A stretch of 64,000 bases of DNA, from NCBI RefSeq assembly GCF_001544075.1, contig NZ_BCNT01000010.1:86938-150937 (forward strand), read 5' to 3'. The notes under the pieces are model-generated. The model saw nothing but the letters and a program-made list of their open reading frames with translations. It had not been told where the DNA came from and made no database searches. Below are positions 43,576 to 51,904 of this stretch, in pieces. The translations under genes were made by a program, and so were the position numbers. This DNA comes from Comamonas terrae. GTDB taxonomy: Bacteria; Pseudomonadota; Gammaproteobacteria; Burkholderiales; Burkholderiaceae_C. Positions within the stretch are counted from its first letter, which is position 1; each line of letters begins with the position of its first letter.

Positions 43576-43600
43576 TCACATAGGTTGCAATAATTGCCAC

Positions 43601-44683
43601 ATGTCCACACCCTCACTGGTCAAAACGCCGCTGCCCCATGTTGCCAGCGCCATGGGCTCCTCCCATCCTGCATTGACGCCCATGGCATTTGTCCAGGCCA
43701 TTGTGCAGGCCTATGCGCAGCGCGGCATGAACGTCGAAGCTGCGCTGCAGAAGGCACAAATTCCGCCAGATCTGATCTATGACGCGGCCCAGCGCATCAC
43801 GGCCCTGCAGATGGAGGCCCTGTCGGATGCGGCCATGCGCGAACTCGACGACGAATCCCTGGGCTGGTTCGAGCGGCGCCTGCCCTGGGGCAGCTACGGC
43901 ATGCTGGCGCGCGCCAGCATCAGCTCGCCCCATCTGGGGCTGGCGCTGGAGCGCTGGTGCCGCCACCACGGCCTGCTTACGGCCAGTATCCGCCTGACGC
44001 TGAGCGAGCACGACGGCGTGGCCACGCTGGCCTTGCAGGATGCGGGCATACCGGACGGCATGCGCGAGTTCTGCCTGGTCTCGGTGCTGCGCAACGCCCA
44101 TGGCTTTGCCAGCTGGCTCATCAACGACCCCATCGCCATCCGCCAGGCCTGCTTTCCCTATGCGCGGCCCGCGCATGCCGATGTGTACGAGGTGCTGTTC
44201 CCGCCCGGGGAGATCTGCTTCGATGCCGACACCGCCTGCCTGCGGTTCGATGCCCGGCAGCTGCAGGCGCCGCTGACCCGCGACGAGGCCGCGCTGCAGC
44301 GCATGCTGCAGCGGGCCCTGCCACTGCAGGTGCGCCCCTACCGGCGCGAGCGCACGCTGGTGCAGCGCGTGCGCCAACTGCTGGCGGCCGGCACCGAGGG
44401 CCAGCAGACGGCCGAGACGCTGTCGCGCCAGCTGCATCTGTCTCAGCGCAGCCTGCACCGCCAGCTCAAGGAGGAAGGCGCCTCGCTGCAGGCGCTCAAG
44501 GACGAGATCCGCCGCGAGCGCGCGATTGCGCTGCTGCTGCGCACCAGCCGGCCCATCAAGCGCATCGCCCAGGCCTGCGGCTTTCTCAACGACAAGAGCT
44601 TCATCCGGGCCTTCCGGCTCTGGACCGGGCTCTCGCCCTCGGAATTCCGCAAGTCGGCGCGCCAGCCGGCGCAGCAGCCCTAG
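43601..44683 (+). CDS. AraC family transcriptional regulator
   Basis: This 360-residue activator-type regulator has an N-terminal effector domain like those of OruR/Arabinose-binding AraC proteins (about 25-220) and a C-terminal double helix-turn-helix. The HTH region contains ETLSRQLHLSQRSLHRQLKE and a second HTH with IKRIAQACGFLNDKSFIRAF, the AraC signature. It is transcribed divergently from the acyl-CoA ligase with a palindrome in between, so it most likely regulates that gene in response to a substrate acid. The first ATG at 43601 lies 123 bp from the ligase start. A second in-frame ATG nearby is possible. Confidence 0.9.
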   Translation: MSTPSLVKTPLPHVASAMGSSHPALTPMAFVQAIVQAYAQRGMNVEAALQKAQIPPDLIYDAAQRITALQMEALSDAAMRELDDESLGWFERRLPWGSYGMLARASISSPHLGLALERWCRHHGLLTASIRLTLSEHDGVATLALQDAGIPDGMREFCLVSVLRNAHGFASWLINDPIAIRQACFPYARPAHADVYEVLFPPGEICFDADTACLRFDARQLQAPLTRDEAALQRMLQRALPLQVRPYRRERTLVQRVRQLLAAGTEGQQTAETLSRQLHLSQRSLHRQLKEEGASLQALKDEIRRERAIALLLRTSRPIKRIAQACGFLNDKSFIRAFRLWTGLSPSEFRKSARQPAQQP

Positions 44684-44758
44684 GGCGCATCCAGCGCTTG
44701 GCACGATCCGCACCCAGGCTGTCACCTCCGGGCCGGCCCGGCTGCATAGACTGGAAAC

Positions 44759-45451
44759 ATGCATCATCTGTATCACTGCGTCAGCGCCCGCTCGTTCCGC
44801 GCGCTCTGGATGCTGGAAGAGCTTGGCCTGGCGTACGAGCTGCACATGCTGCCGTTTCCGCCCCGGGCCCTGCAGCGCAGCTATCTGGAGATCAACCCGC
44901 TGGGCACGGTGCCGCTGCTCGTCCATGGCAGCTCGCGCCTGACCGAATCCGCCGCCATCTGCGAATATCTGGCCGCCCTGCACCCGCAGGCCCGGCTCGG
45001 CGTCGATGTTTCGGAACCGGACTTTGCGGCCTATCTGAACTGGCTGCACATGAGCGATGCCACGCTGACCTTTCCGCAGACGCTGGTGCTGCGTTATGCG
45101 CATTTCGAGCCACCCGAGCGGCGCCACGCCGACGTGGCCCAGGACTATGCCCGCTGGTTCCTGGCCCGGCTGCGTTCGGTGGAAGCGGCGCTGCAGCAAC
45201 CCCAGGCCTGCGCCGATCCCGGCCACCTGTGCGCGGGCCGCTTCACTGCGGCCGACATCGCCGTGGGCTATGCGCTGATGCTGGCCGACTTCCTGGGCCT
45301 GGCCGCCCAATGGGGCCCGGGCACGCAAGGCTACTGGAAGCAGCTGCAGGTCAGGCCGGCATTCCGGCGCGCCTTGCAGGCCGAGCAGGCAGCCGCCAGG
45401 CGACAAGGCGTGGACAGCCGGCCATCGCCCCTGCTGCGGCCGTTTGGTTAG
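44759..45451 (+). CDS. glutathione S-transferase family protein
   Basis: This 230-residue cytosolic protein has the two-domain GST fold: an N-terminal thioredoxin-like domain with SARSFRALWMLEELGLAYE, the cis-Pro motif GTVPLLV and the glutathione-binding LTESAAICEYL, then an all-helical C-terminal domain with RFTAADIAVGYALML. Ser in the SARS loop, not Cys, is the likely activating residue. The substrate is unknown. It precedes the DUF4336 gene by 26 bp on the same strand and may be co-transcribed with it. Confidence 0.9.
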   Translation: MHHLYHCVSARSFRALWMLEELGLAYELHMLPFPPRALQRSYLEINPLGTVPLLVHGSSRLTESAAICEYLAALHPQARLGVDVSEPDFAAYLNWLHMSDATLTFPQTLVLRYAHFEPPERRHADVAQDYARWFLARLRSVEAALQQPQACADPGHLCAGRFTAADIAVGYALMLADFLGLAAQWGPGTQGYWKQLQVRPAFRRALQAEQAAARRQGVDSRPSPLLRPFG

Positions 45452-45477
45452 ACTGGGCCGAACTTTCCTGCACCGAC

Positions 45478-46179
45478 ATGTCCCAGCACACCTCCTGGCA
45501 AGCCATTGCACCGGACCTGTGGAGCCTGAACTACGGGTTCCGCAACGCCGGCCTGCAGGTCAGCACGCGCATGACCGTGGCACGGCTGCGCGACGGCAGC
45601 CTGTTCGCCCATTCGGCCGTACCGCTCGCGCCCGCGCAAAAGCAGTTCCTCGACGGCCTGGGTCCGCTGCGGTCGATCGTGGCGCCCAGCACCATGCACC
45701 ATCTGTTTGCAGCGGACCTGGCAGCGCTGTACCCCGAGGCCCGGCTCTACGGTCCGGCCGGTCTGAAGCGCAAGCGGCCCGATCTCCGGAATCTGCAGGT
45801 GCTGGAATCCGACGATGCCGCCCTGCCCTGGGGCGGCGAACTCGGCCATCTGCGGTTCGACGGCATCCCGCTGCTGCAGGAAAGCCTGTGGTTCCACCAT
45901 GCTTCAGGCACGCTGATCGCCACCGACATCCTGCAATGCTGGAAGGGCCCGCTGAGCCTGGGCGTGCGCCTGTACCTGGGGCTGACCGGCGGCCATGAAC
46001 GGCTGACGGTGCCGCGCACCGTGCGCCTGCTGGTCAGGGACCCATCCGCAGCCAAACGCTGCGCGCTGGCCGCGCTGCAGTGGCCCATAGCACGCATCGT
46101 GCTGCTGCACAACAGCGTGCTCGAGGACAGGGCCTTTGAGCGCGTGGCCGAGGCCTTTTCGATCTGGACTGCCGATTAA
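45478..46179 (+). CDS. DUF4336 (metallo-beta-lactamase-like) protein
   Basis: This 233-residue protein has the DUF4336 pattern: an N-terminal APDLWSLNYGFRNAGLQVSTR, then LGPLRSIVAPSTMHHLFAAD, YPEARLYGPAGLKRKRPDL and HHASGTLIATDIL. The fold resembles the metallo-beta-lactamase hydrolases but the HxHxDH metal motif is degenerate, so enzymatic activity is doubtful. It follows the GST gene and its stop overlaps the stop of the convergent HAD gene by 4 bases. Function unknown. Confidence 0.8.
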   Translation: MSQHTSWQAIAPDLWSLNYGFRNAGLQVSTRMTVARLRDGSLFAHSAVPLAPAQKQFLDGLGPLRSIVAPSTMHHLFAADLAALYPEARLYGPAGLKRKRPDLRNLQVLESDDAALPWGGELGHLRFDGIPLLQESLWFHHASGTLIATDILQCWKGPLSLGVRLYLGLTGGHERLTVPRTVRLLVRDPSAAKRCALAALQWPIARIVLLHNSVLEDRAFERVAEAFSIWTAD

Positions 46180-46862
46180 GCCGCTGTGCGCTGCACCACT
46201 TCAAACATGGCGGGCAGTTCCCCCATGTGGCCGAACACGCAGCTGGCCCCGGCCTCCAGCAGCTGCTCCGCGGAGGCATGGCCCTGGTCCGCAGGGAAAT
46301 AGCCCCAGACCGTGGCGCCGGCCGCCACGCCGGCCTGCACGCCGGTCACCGTATCCTCGACCACCAGGCAGCGCCCGGGCGCCACGCCCAATGCCTGGGC
46401 CGCAGCCAGATAAACGTCCGGGAAGGGCTTGCTGCGCGGCAATTCGTGCCCGCTGAAGACGCGGCTGTCGAAATACGGCGCCATGCCGACCTTGGCCAGC
46501 TGCATTTCCACCTTCGCCCGGTCCGCCCCCGAGGCGCAGGCAATGCGGCCGCTGCACAGCGCATGGATTTGCCGGACGGCCTCCAGCGCACCGGCGATAG
46601 CGACCAGCTCGGCGCGCAGCGCCGCGTTGCGCCTCTCGTAGAACTCGGCCATCCAGGCATCGGTCAAAGGCTTGCCGGTATGGGCCTCGATGACAGCAGC
46701 CTGGCTGCGCACGGTCTTGCCGATGAAGTCGCGCGTGCAATCGCCCTGGCTGATGGCCCAGCCGGCTTCGTTGAGCATGGTGCACAGCACGCGGTTGGTG
46801 ATGGATTCGCTGTCTACCAGCACGCCATCACAGTCGAAAAGCACAGCGTCAAAAGCAGTCAT
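46176..46862 (-). CDS. HAD family phosphatase, beta-phosphoglucomutase-like
   Basis: This 228-residue HAD subfamily IA hydrolase has motif I FDCDGVLVDSE (Asp10, Asp12), a small helical cap, CASGADRAKVE as motif II region, and the motif III/IV region KPFPDVYLAAAQALG and VVEDTVTGV. These suit a sugar-phosphate phosphatase or phosphoglucomutase-like enzyme acting on a small phosphorylated metabolite. ATG 46862 (start MTAFDAVLF) is preferred to an upstream start. The 3' end overlaps the convergent DUF4336 gene by 4 bases. Confidence 0.88.
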   Translation of the reverse strand: MTAFDAVLFDCDGVLVDSESITNRVLCTMLNEAGWAISQGDCTRDFIGKTVRSQAAVIEAHTGKPLTDAWMAEFYERRNAALRAELVAIAGALEAVRQIHALCSGRIACASGADRAKVEMQLAKVGMAPYFDSRVFSGHELPRSKPFPDVYLAAAQALGVAPGRCLVVEDTVTGVQAGVAAGATVWGYFPADQGHASAEQLLEAGASCVFGHMGELPAMFEVVQRTAA

Positions 46863-46897
46863 GAAAGCTCTACCCGCATCGGCCCGGGGCGATGCAG

Positions 46898-46919
46898 AAA
46901 GGCGCCCAGCGGCGCCTTT
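46898..46919 (-). terminator. hairpin terminator after the repeat lipoprotein
   Basis: AAAGGCGCC (46898-46906) and GGCGCCTTT (46911-46919) form a perfect 9-bp stem with a 4-nt loop, 50 bp after the lipoprotein stop. It is symmetrical enough to act on either strand. Confidence 0.6.
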
Positions 46920-46969
46920 GGTCACAAGAAAGGAAGAGCCGGATTATGCGCTTCGGCCGCTTTTCAGGC

Positions 46970-48046
46970 TCAGGGGAAGGACACTCCGGCCAGCGGATGG
47001 AGCAGCGAGCCACCGTTCTTGACCGAGACGGTGCTCATTTTCATATCGCTCGTCATGGTCTGGGACAGCCAGAAAAAGCCGTTGGCGGCATTGCCGTTCA
47101 TGCTCTTGAGGATGTCGTCCAGGCTGTCGCCGGTGGAGGCGGCTTCCACCAGATACTCGATGGTGCCGTTCTGGGCGGAGCTTTTCTCGTAAACGTCCGC
47201 ATACTCCTGCTGGGCAGGGTTGGCGGACTGGCCGAAGACTTCGGTGCCGCGGAAGAACAGGCCCTGCGCCCCCTTGGCGGCCAGCTGGCTCTGCAAAGCG
47301 GCCCTGTCGGCCGGCCCCATCGGATGGCTCTGGTTTTCCAGCGTGTACTGGTAGGTGACGCTGTCGTTGCGCTTGACGTAGAGGCTGAAGATGAGGGCCG
47401 TGCCGATGCTGTATTGCCCCAGATAGCGCAGGCCCCGGGCGCCCTGGCGGTTGATCTCGTCGGCCATGGCCTGCGGCGTCTGGGGTATCGTGGTGGAGGC
47501 CTCGTAGCTGAACTGGTCGCTGCGGCTGGTGTCCTTCACATAGACGTTGCGGATGTCCGAGACATTGCCGAACACCGAGCCCGACTTGAACATGTAGCCG
47601 TTGCCGCCCTGCTGGTTGAGCTGCGCCAGGAATTCGGTGAGGTTGCCGGGCTGGGGCTGCAGCAGATAGGCGAACTTGTGGCCAGAATGGGCGGTGTCGC
47701 TGACATAGAAGTCGCCGATCACCCCGGGGGACGTCGCGGTCATCTGCGTGGCCAGCGCGCTCACGAGCACAAAGCCCTGGGCCCCCATGGTGTTGGCGTC
47801 GCTCAGCATCTGGTCGTGGCCGGTGGCTGCGGTCCTCAGGCTGTAGGAGCCGGTCACGGGGCCGGAGGAACCGCCGCCCGTTTCGCCACCGCCAGGGCCT
47901 GTGCCGTTCCCGCCGGAGCCGCCTTCGGAGCCGCCGCCCGAACCGCCGCCGGCAGATCCGCCATCGCCGCCGCCACCTCCGCAGGCTGCCAGGCTGGCAA
48001 GCATCAGCAGCGCTGCGCTCCTACGGGTCAGTTGGGTGGATGTCAT
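46970..48046 (-). CDS. lipoprotein with glycine-rich linker and five tandem repeats
   Basis: This 358-residue protein has no family I can name. A signal peptide with lipobox ASLAAC (Cys22) marks it as a lipoprotein. Residues 23-63 are almost pure Gly/Ser, a flexible tether. The rest is built from five similar units of about 57 residues, each with a helix of the form LxxxNxxGAxG followed by an aromatic and a strand: centred on GAQG (88-91), GGNG (147-150), GARG (202-205), GAQG (259-262) and AANG (320-323). The helix recalls the LNELGAEGWELV motif of DUF4177, so each unit may be a diverged copy of such a fold. It is divergent from a LuxR-type response regulator with a palindrome between them. 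Function unknown, likely a periplasmic binding or envelope role. Confidence 0.75.
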   Translation of the reverse strand: MTSTQLTRRSAALLMLASLAACGGGGGDGGSAGGGSGGGSEGGSGGNGTGPGGGETGGGSSGPVTGSYSLRTAATGHDQMLSDANTMGAQGFVLVSALATQMTATSPGVIGDFYVSDTAHSGHKFAYLLQPQPGNLTEFLAQLNQQGGNGYMFKSGSVFGNVSDIRNVYVKDTSRSDQFSYEASTTIPQTPQAMADEINRQGARGLRYLGQYSIGTALIFSLYVKRNDSVTYQYTLENQSHPMGPADRAALQSQLAAKGAQGLFFRGTEVFGQSANPAQQEYADVYEKSSAQNGTIEYLVEAASTGDSLDDILKSMNGNAANGFFWLSQTMTSDMKMSTVSVKNGGSLLHPLAGVSFP

Positions 48047-48137
48047 TTATGCTCTCCTCATGCGTATTTCAGAATGCAAGGCCGGACACGGGGCTCCGGT
48101 TGCGGTGCTGCCATTGTCGGAAGCCGGCCACGCCTGC

Positions 48138-48160
48138 GTTACCCCACCTGAGGGGGGTAT
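48138..48160. promoter_or_regulatory. candidate response-regulator palindrome
   Basis: TACCCC (48140-48145) and GGGGTA (48154-48159) face each other with 8 bp between, in the spacer between the repeat lipoprotein and the response regulator. Such C-run/G-run palindromes suit NarL/LuxR-type regulators. Assignment is by position only. Confidence 0.4.
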
Positions 48161-48216
48161 TTGTTACCGCTTACAGAGGGCCGCATCGGCGCGGTCTTTC
48201 CGATAGCGCGCAAGAC

Positions 48217-48918
48217 ATGCTCGAGACGCTTTCTCCAACGGCCTTTGCCGAGGCGCCCCGGCAGGCCTATGCGCTGGTGATCGACGACCACCCGCTCGTC
48301 GCCCAGGGCGCCAGGCACATGCTGCTGCAGCTGCCCGATTTCACGCGTGTGCTGGTGGCCGAAAACGGCAGCCAGGCGCTGGCGCTGATGGCCAGCGAAG
48401 GGCCGCCGCTGCTGACGGTGGTCGACTTCTGGCTCGAGGAAGGCGGCTCCACCCCCTTCATCAGGGACATGCTGAGCCTGGCACCGGCCACCCGCATCCT
48501 GATGACCAGCGGGGACAGGCATCCGGCGATTGCCAGCAAGGCCCGCGCGGCCGGTGCCCACGGCTTTGTGGCCAAGGCCCGGCCCGCGGAGGATTTCCTG
48601 GCCGCCGCACAGACCCTGCTGGCCGGCGGCCAGTGGTTCGAGGCCGCTCCGCCGCCCTTGCAGCCGCTGCCCGACGGCATCCGGCCCTTGCACATGACGG
48701 CCCGGGAGCTGGGCATGACCGCCCGCCAGGCCCAGGTGCTGGCCCTGGTGCTGCGCGGCAAGCCCAACCGGGCCATCGCACAGGTCTTGAGCCTGTCGGA
48801 ACACACGGTCAAGGAGCATGTGACCGCCGTGCTCCAGCGGGTAGGCGCCGCCAACCGCGTGGAGCTGTTCACCAAGCTGCGCGGCGTGGTACTGGACGGC
48901 GATCAGGCCCTGGGCTGA
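48217..48918 (+). CDS. LuxR/NarL-family response regulator
   Basis: This 233-residue response regulator has a receiver domain (about 16-135) with acidic pocket Asp23-Asp24, phospho-acceptor Asp70 in VVDFWLEEGG and the conserved Lys in GFVAKARPAED. A C-terminal LuxR helix-turn-helix (about 165-225) contains NRAIAQVLSLSEHTVKEHV. ATG 48217 is used because the receiver begins soon after. Its last 16 bases overlap the 3' end of the sensor kinase on the other strand, so the pair is convergent. Its target may be the divergent lipoprotein. Confidence 0.92.
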   Translation: MLETLSPTAFAEAPRQAYALVIDDHPLVAQGARHMLLQLPDFTRVLVAENGSQALALMASEGPPLLTVVDFWLEEGGSTPFIRDMLSLAPATRILMTSGDRHPAIASKARAAGAHGFVAKARPAEDFLAAAQTLLAGGQWFEAAPPPLQPLPDGIRPLHMTARELGMTARQAQVLALVLRGKPNRAIAQVLSLSEHTVKEHVTAVLQRVGAANRVELFTKLRGVVLDGDQALG

Positions 48919-50756
48919 GCCAGGCAGTGCGCCAGCACTGCATGCAGCTCCTGCGGCTGCAGGGGCTTGGGCAACACCAGATAGCCTTGTTCCTGCGCCT
49001 GCTCCAGCGCGGCCAGATCACCGCTCATGAGCGCGCCGCTGGCCTGCGGCAGGTGCTGCAGCAATTGCTGCAGCACATCGAAGCCCTGTTCGCCGTTTTC
49101 GAGTTGCTGGTCGCACAGCACGAAATCCGGTCTCCAGCCGTCGGCCAGCACCGCGGCCGCCTGCCGGGCGGTCCGCACCCAGCTCACCTCCACGCCCCAG
49201 GCCTGGAGGATGCGCTCCATGGCCTGACCGACCAGTGCCTCGTCGTCCAGCACCAGGCAGCGCCCCTGCAGCTGCGGCAGCAGCCTGTTCGGCGGACCGG
49301 CAGCGAGGGATGCGGCCACTTCGGCGTCCCTCGTTTCTGGCTGCGCCGGCCAGTGCAGCCAGAAGCAGGAACCATGCCCGAGCCGCGACCGCACGCCATA
49401 GTCCACCCCCATGTGCCGGGCGGCCAGCGCCACCACGGACAGGCCCAGCCCGCGTCCGCGCAAGCTGGGCGGCTGCGCATCGGCCATCTCCCGGGCCTGG
49501 CTGTGCTGCGTACGGTAATGGCGCGCAAAGATGCGGGCCTGGTCCTCGGGCGCAATGCCGGCGCCGGTATCCCAGACCTGCAGCAGCCAGCGCCCCTGCC
49601 GGCGGCGGCAGCCCAGCAGCACGCCGCCGCTGGCCGTATAGCGCAGGGCGTTCTGCAGCAGGTTGAACACCATCTGCCGCAGCAATGCCGGGTCCGCATG
49701 CAGCACGGCGGCATGCCGCCGCGGCATGAAGATGGACAGCTTCAGCCCGCGCTGGGAGGCATCATGGGCGAACACGCGGCGCGCCTCTTCGAACACCCCG
49801 GCCACCGCCACGGCCTGGGGATGCTGCACCAGCGCATGGCCTTCGAGCCGCGACAGGTCCAGCAGGTCGTTGAACATGGTGCCCAGGTCGCGCGCGCAGT
49901 CCTGCACCTCATCGAGCAGGGAGGCCACCTCGGCATCGCGGTTGCGCTGGCGCGTGGCCTCCAGCATCAGGCCCAGGGCATGCAGCGGCTGGCGCAGATC
50001 GTGGCTGGCGGCCGAGAGAAACCAGTTCTTTTCCGCCAGGGCATGCTCGGCCTCGATCCTGGCCGCCTGGTAGCTGTCGGCCAGGGCCTGCCGCTCGCGC
50101 TCATGGGCCAGCTGCTGGCGCACGAAATGCCGTGCGCCCCAGGCATGGCGGGCAATCGTCGCGCCGAACAGCAGCAGCAACGGCAGCAGATAGCGGGCCT
50201 TGCTGGGAAAATACCAGGGTGCGGCCAGCAGCATGGGCGCGTAGATGCCGGCAAAAAAGCACCAGAACACCACGGGCACCGGAGCCAGGAAGGTGGTGCC
50301 CGACGCCAGCACGCCGACCAGCGCCAGATAGACGAACAAGCGCAGCTCGCCGTTGCCCGAAGACCAGGTAAACGCAATGGCCGCCGACCACATCAGGCCG
50401 TTGGCCAATCCGGTCAGCGCAAGCTGGCGCTCCCAGCGCATCAGCGTGGGCGCATCGACTTCCTGCGTGCCGGCCTCGAATTCGCGCCACTGCCTGTGCA
50501 GCCGCATGCGCAGGCTCATCAGCCCCAGGGCCATGCAGGCCATCATGCCCCACCAGGTCAGCAGCGAGATCGCCAGCGCCGGCGCATTGCGCGAAGCCAT
50601 CCACAGAATGGCCAGCGGGATCAGCAGCGCTGCGGCTTCCGACGAACCGCGCGAAGTCAGCGATTGCAGCAGGCGCAGCCTTGCCCTCAGGTCCACGGCC
50701 TGCAGGCCGGGCGCATCCGCCACGCCCGCCGGGTCGCGCTCAGAACTGGTCGCCAT
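48903..50756 (-). CDS. hybrid sensor histidine kinase with C-terminal receiver
   Basis: This 617-residue inner-membrane kinase has about six helices in residues 40-205 with short loops, no large periplasmic domain, then a HisKA domain with SHDLRQPLHAL (His252), an ATPase domain with LLQNALRY (N box), GAGIAPEDQ (G1) and GRGLGLSVV (G2), and a C-terminal receiver starting CLVLDDEALVGQ with Asp in LCDQQL. The loop-poor membrane part suggests sensing within the membrane or cytoplasm. ATG 50756 overlaps the end of the YchJ gene by 17 bases. Its 3' end overlaps the response regulator by 16 bases. Confidence 0.9.
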   Translation of the reverse strand: MATSSERDPAGVADAPGLQAVDLRARLRLLQSLTSRGSSEAAALLIPLAILWMASRNAPALAISLLTWWGMMACMALGLMSLRMRLHRQWREFEAGTQEVDAPTLMRWERQLALTGLANGLMWSAAIAFTWSSGNGELRLFVYLALVGVLASGTTFLAPVPVVFWCFFAGIYAPMLLAAPWYFPSKARYLLPLLLLFGATIARHAWGARHFVRQQLAHERERQALADSYQAARIEAEHALAEKNWFLSAASHDLRQPLHALGLMLEATRQRNRDAEVASLLDEVQDCARDLGTMFNDLLDLSRLEGHALVQHPQAVAVAGVFEEARRVFAHDASQRGLKLSIFMPRRHAAVLHADPALLRQMVFNLLQNALRYTASGGVLLGCRRRQGRWLLQVWDTGAGIAPEDQARIFARHYRTQHSQAREMADAQPPSLRGRGLGLSVVALAARHMGVDYGVRSRLGHGSCFWLHWPAQPETRDAEVAASLAAGPPNRLLPQLQGRCLVLDDEALVGQAMERILQAWGVEVSWVRTARQAAAVLADGWRPDFVLCDQQLENGEQGFDVLQQLLQHLPQASGALMSGDLAALEQAQEQGYLVLPKPLQPQELHAVLAHCLAQPRA

Positions 50757-51153
50757 CCACGTAGTACCAGCGCCCGTTCTCGCGCACGAACCGGCTGCGC
50801 TCATGCAGGCGCACCTCCCGGCCGGCCAGCCGGTAGCGGGCGACGAACTCCACTTCGGCCGTGTCGTCGCCCGTGGGCTCGAAGGCCTTGACCTCCAGGC
50901 CCAGCCATCTGGCCGCCGGCTCGAAGTCCAGCGCCGGCGGCCGCTGGCTGGCATGCCAGGTGGCCAGCAGATAGGCAGCGTTCTCGCGCACGAAGGCCGT
51001 GTAGCGCGAACGCATGAGCGCCTGCGCATCGGGCGCCGGCCGCTCTTCCCAATGGTCGATGTAGCGGCCGCAGCAGTGGTCGTAGCGCAGCGGCCGGCGC
51101 CGGGCATCGAGCCGCCCGCAGGGGCAGGCGGCCATGGTATCGGTAGGGCTCAT
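50740..51153 (-). CDS. YchJ family SEC-C motif protein
   Basis: This 137-residue cytoplasmic protein has CPCGRLDARR and CCGRYID, zinc-binding SEC-C-type cysteines, then the YchJ core RSRYTAFVRENAAYLLATWH and SRFVRENGRWYYVDGDQF. The protein ends where the histidine kinase starts. YchJ proteins carry an NTF2-like domain but their role is unknown. Start ATG 51153 (MSPTDTMAACPCG) is preferred. A later ATG at 51135 is also possible, and an upstream frame to 51210 is less protein-like. Confidence 0.82.
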   Translation of the reverse strand: MSPTDTMAACPCGRLDARRRPLRYDHCCGRYIDHWEERPAPDAQALMRSRYTAFVRENAAYLLATWHASQRPPALDFEPAARWLGLEVKAFEPTGDDTAEVEFVARYRLAGREVRLHERSRFVRENGRWYYVDGDQF

Positions 51154-51235
51154 CAGATGGATTGTCCGTTGCCGGTGGCCTGCCGTGCACAGGATGCAGG
51201 GGCAGCACAACCGGAGGTGGGTTCGGCAATCATTC

Positions 51236-51300
51236 TCCTTTATTCATAGCTGCCTGCGCAGTACCATCCTGCGCTGCAGGCTATTTTTGCTTGCATGCTG
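51236..51300 (+). repeat. intergenic repeat, family B, copy 5
   Basis: CATAGCTGCCTGCGCAGTAC, then CTGCGCTGCAGGCTATTTTT: CATAGC...GCTAT and CTGCGCAG/CTGCGCTGCAG give an imperfect hairpin. It lies between the YchJ and DUF421 genes. No other feature is seen in that spacer. Confidence 0.6.
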
Positions 51301-51377
51301 CCCTGATGCCGGCTACCGCTTCCTGCAGGAATGCAGGCTGCGCGGCACAGTGCCGGGTTCCGTTCAGGAGAGTCTTC

Positions 51378-51866
51378 ATGTTCGATATGTCCGTGCCCTG
51401 GTGGGAGCTGGTGCTGCGCTCCATCGTGGTCTACCTGTTTCTGCTGGTCTTCCTGCGGCTGACCGGCCGGCGCCAGACGGGCCAGTACGCGCCGTTCGAT
51501 CTGGTGCTGCTGCTGATCCTGTCCAACGCCGTGCAGAACTCCATGAACGCCGGGGACAACTCGCTCGTCGGCGGCCTGATCAGCGCCGGCACGCTGATCT
51601 TCTGCCATGTGGCGATTGCGCGGCTCACCTATTACTACCCCTGGCTGCGCCATCTGGTCGACGGCAGGCCCAAGGTCCTGATCCACCAGGGCCAGGTGCA
51701 CCAGGATCTGCTGGCGGACGAGAAGATCACCAGCGACGACCTGTCCGCCATACTGCGCGCCAACGGCTGCCTCCACACCCATGACGTGGAGCGCGCCACC
51801 ATCGAGACCAATGGCCAGATCACCGTGGTGCTGCGCAAGCGCAACCAGGACCAGGACGGCGTATGA
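51378..51866 (+). CDS. DUF421 family membrane protein (YetF/YcaP-like)
   Basis: This 162-residue protein has three N-terminal helices, the DUF421 membrane part with RLTGRRQTGQYAPFDLVLLL, and then the small cytoplasmic YetF-like domain with DGRPKVLIHQGQVHQDLL and IETNGQITVV. DUF421 proteins are linked to envelope stress and acid tolerance in some bacteria but have no defined activity. The ATG at 51378 follows CAGGAGAG. An alternative ATG lies three codons later. No partner gene is adjacent. Confidence 0.85.
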   Translation: MFDMSVPWWELVLRSIVVYLFLLVFLRLTGRRQTGQYAPFDLVLLLILSNAVQNSMNAGDNSLVGGLISAGTLIFCHVAIARLTYYYPWLRHLVDGRPKVLIHQGQVHQDLLADEKITSDDLSAILRANGCLHTHDVERATIETNGQITVVLRKRNQDQDGV

Positions 51867-51904
51867 GCGAGGCGCCGCGCACAGCCCGGTGCGCGGCGGA
51901 CGGA

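Noticed and set aside
46898..46919. Hairpin as an RNA gene or riboswitch
   Set aside because: A simple symmetrical stem after a gene end is better explained as a terminator.
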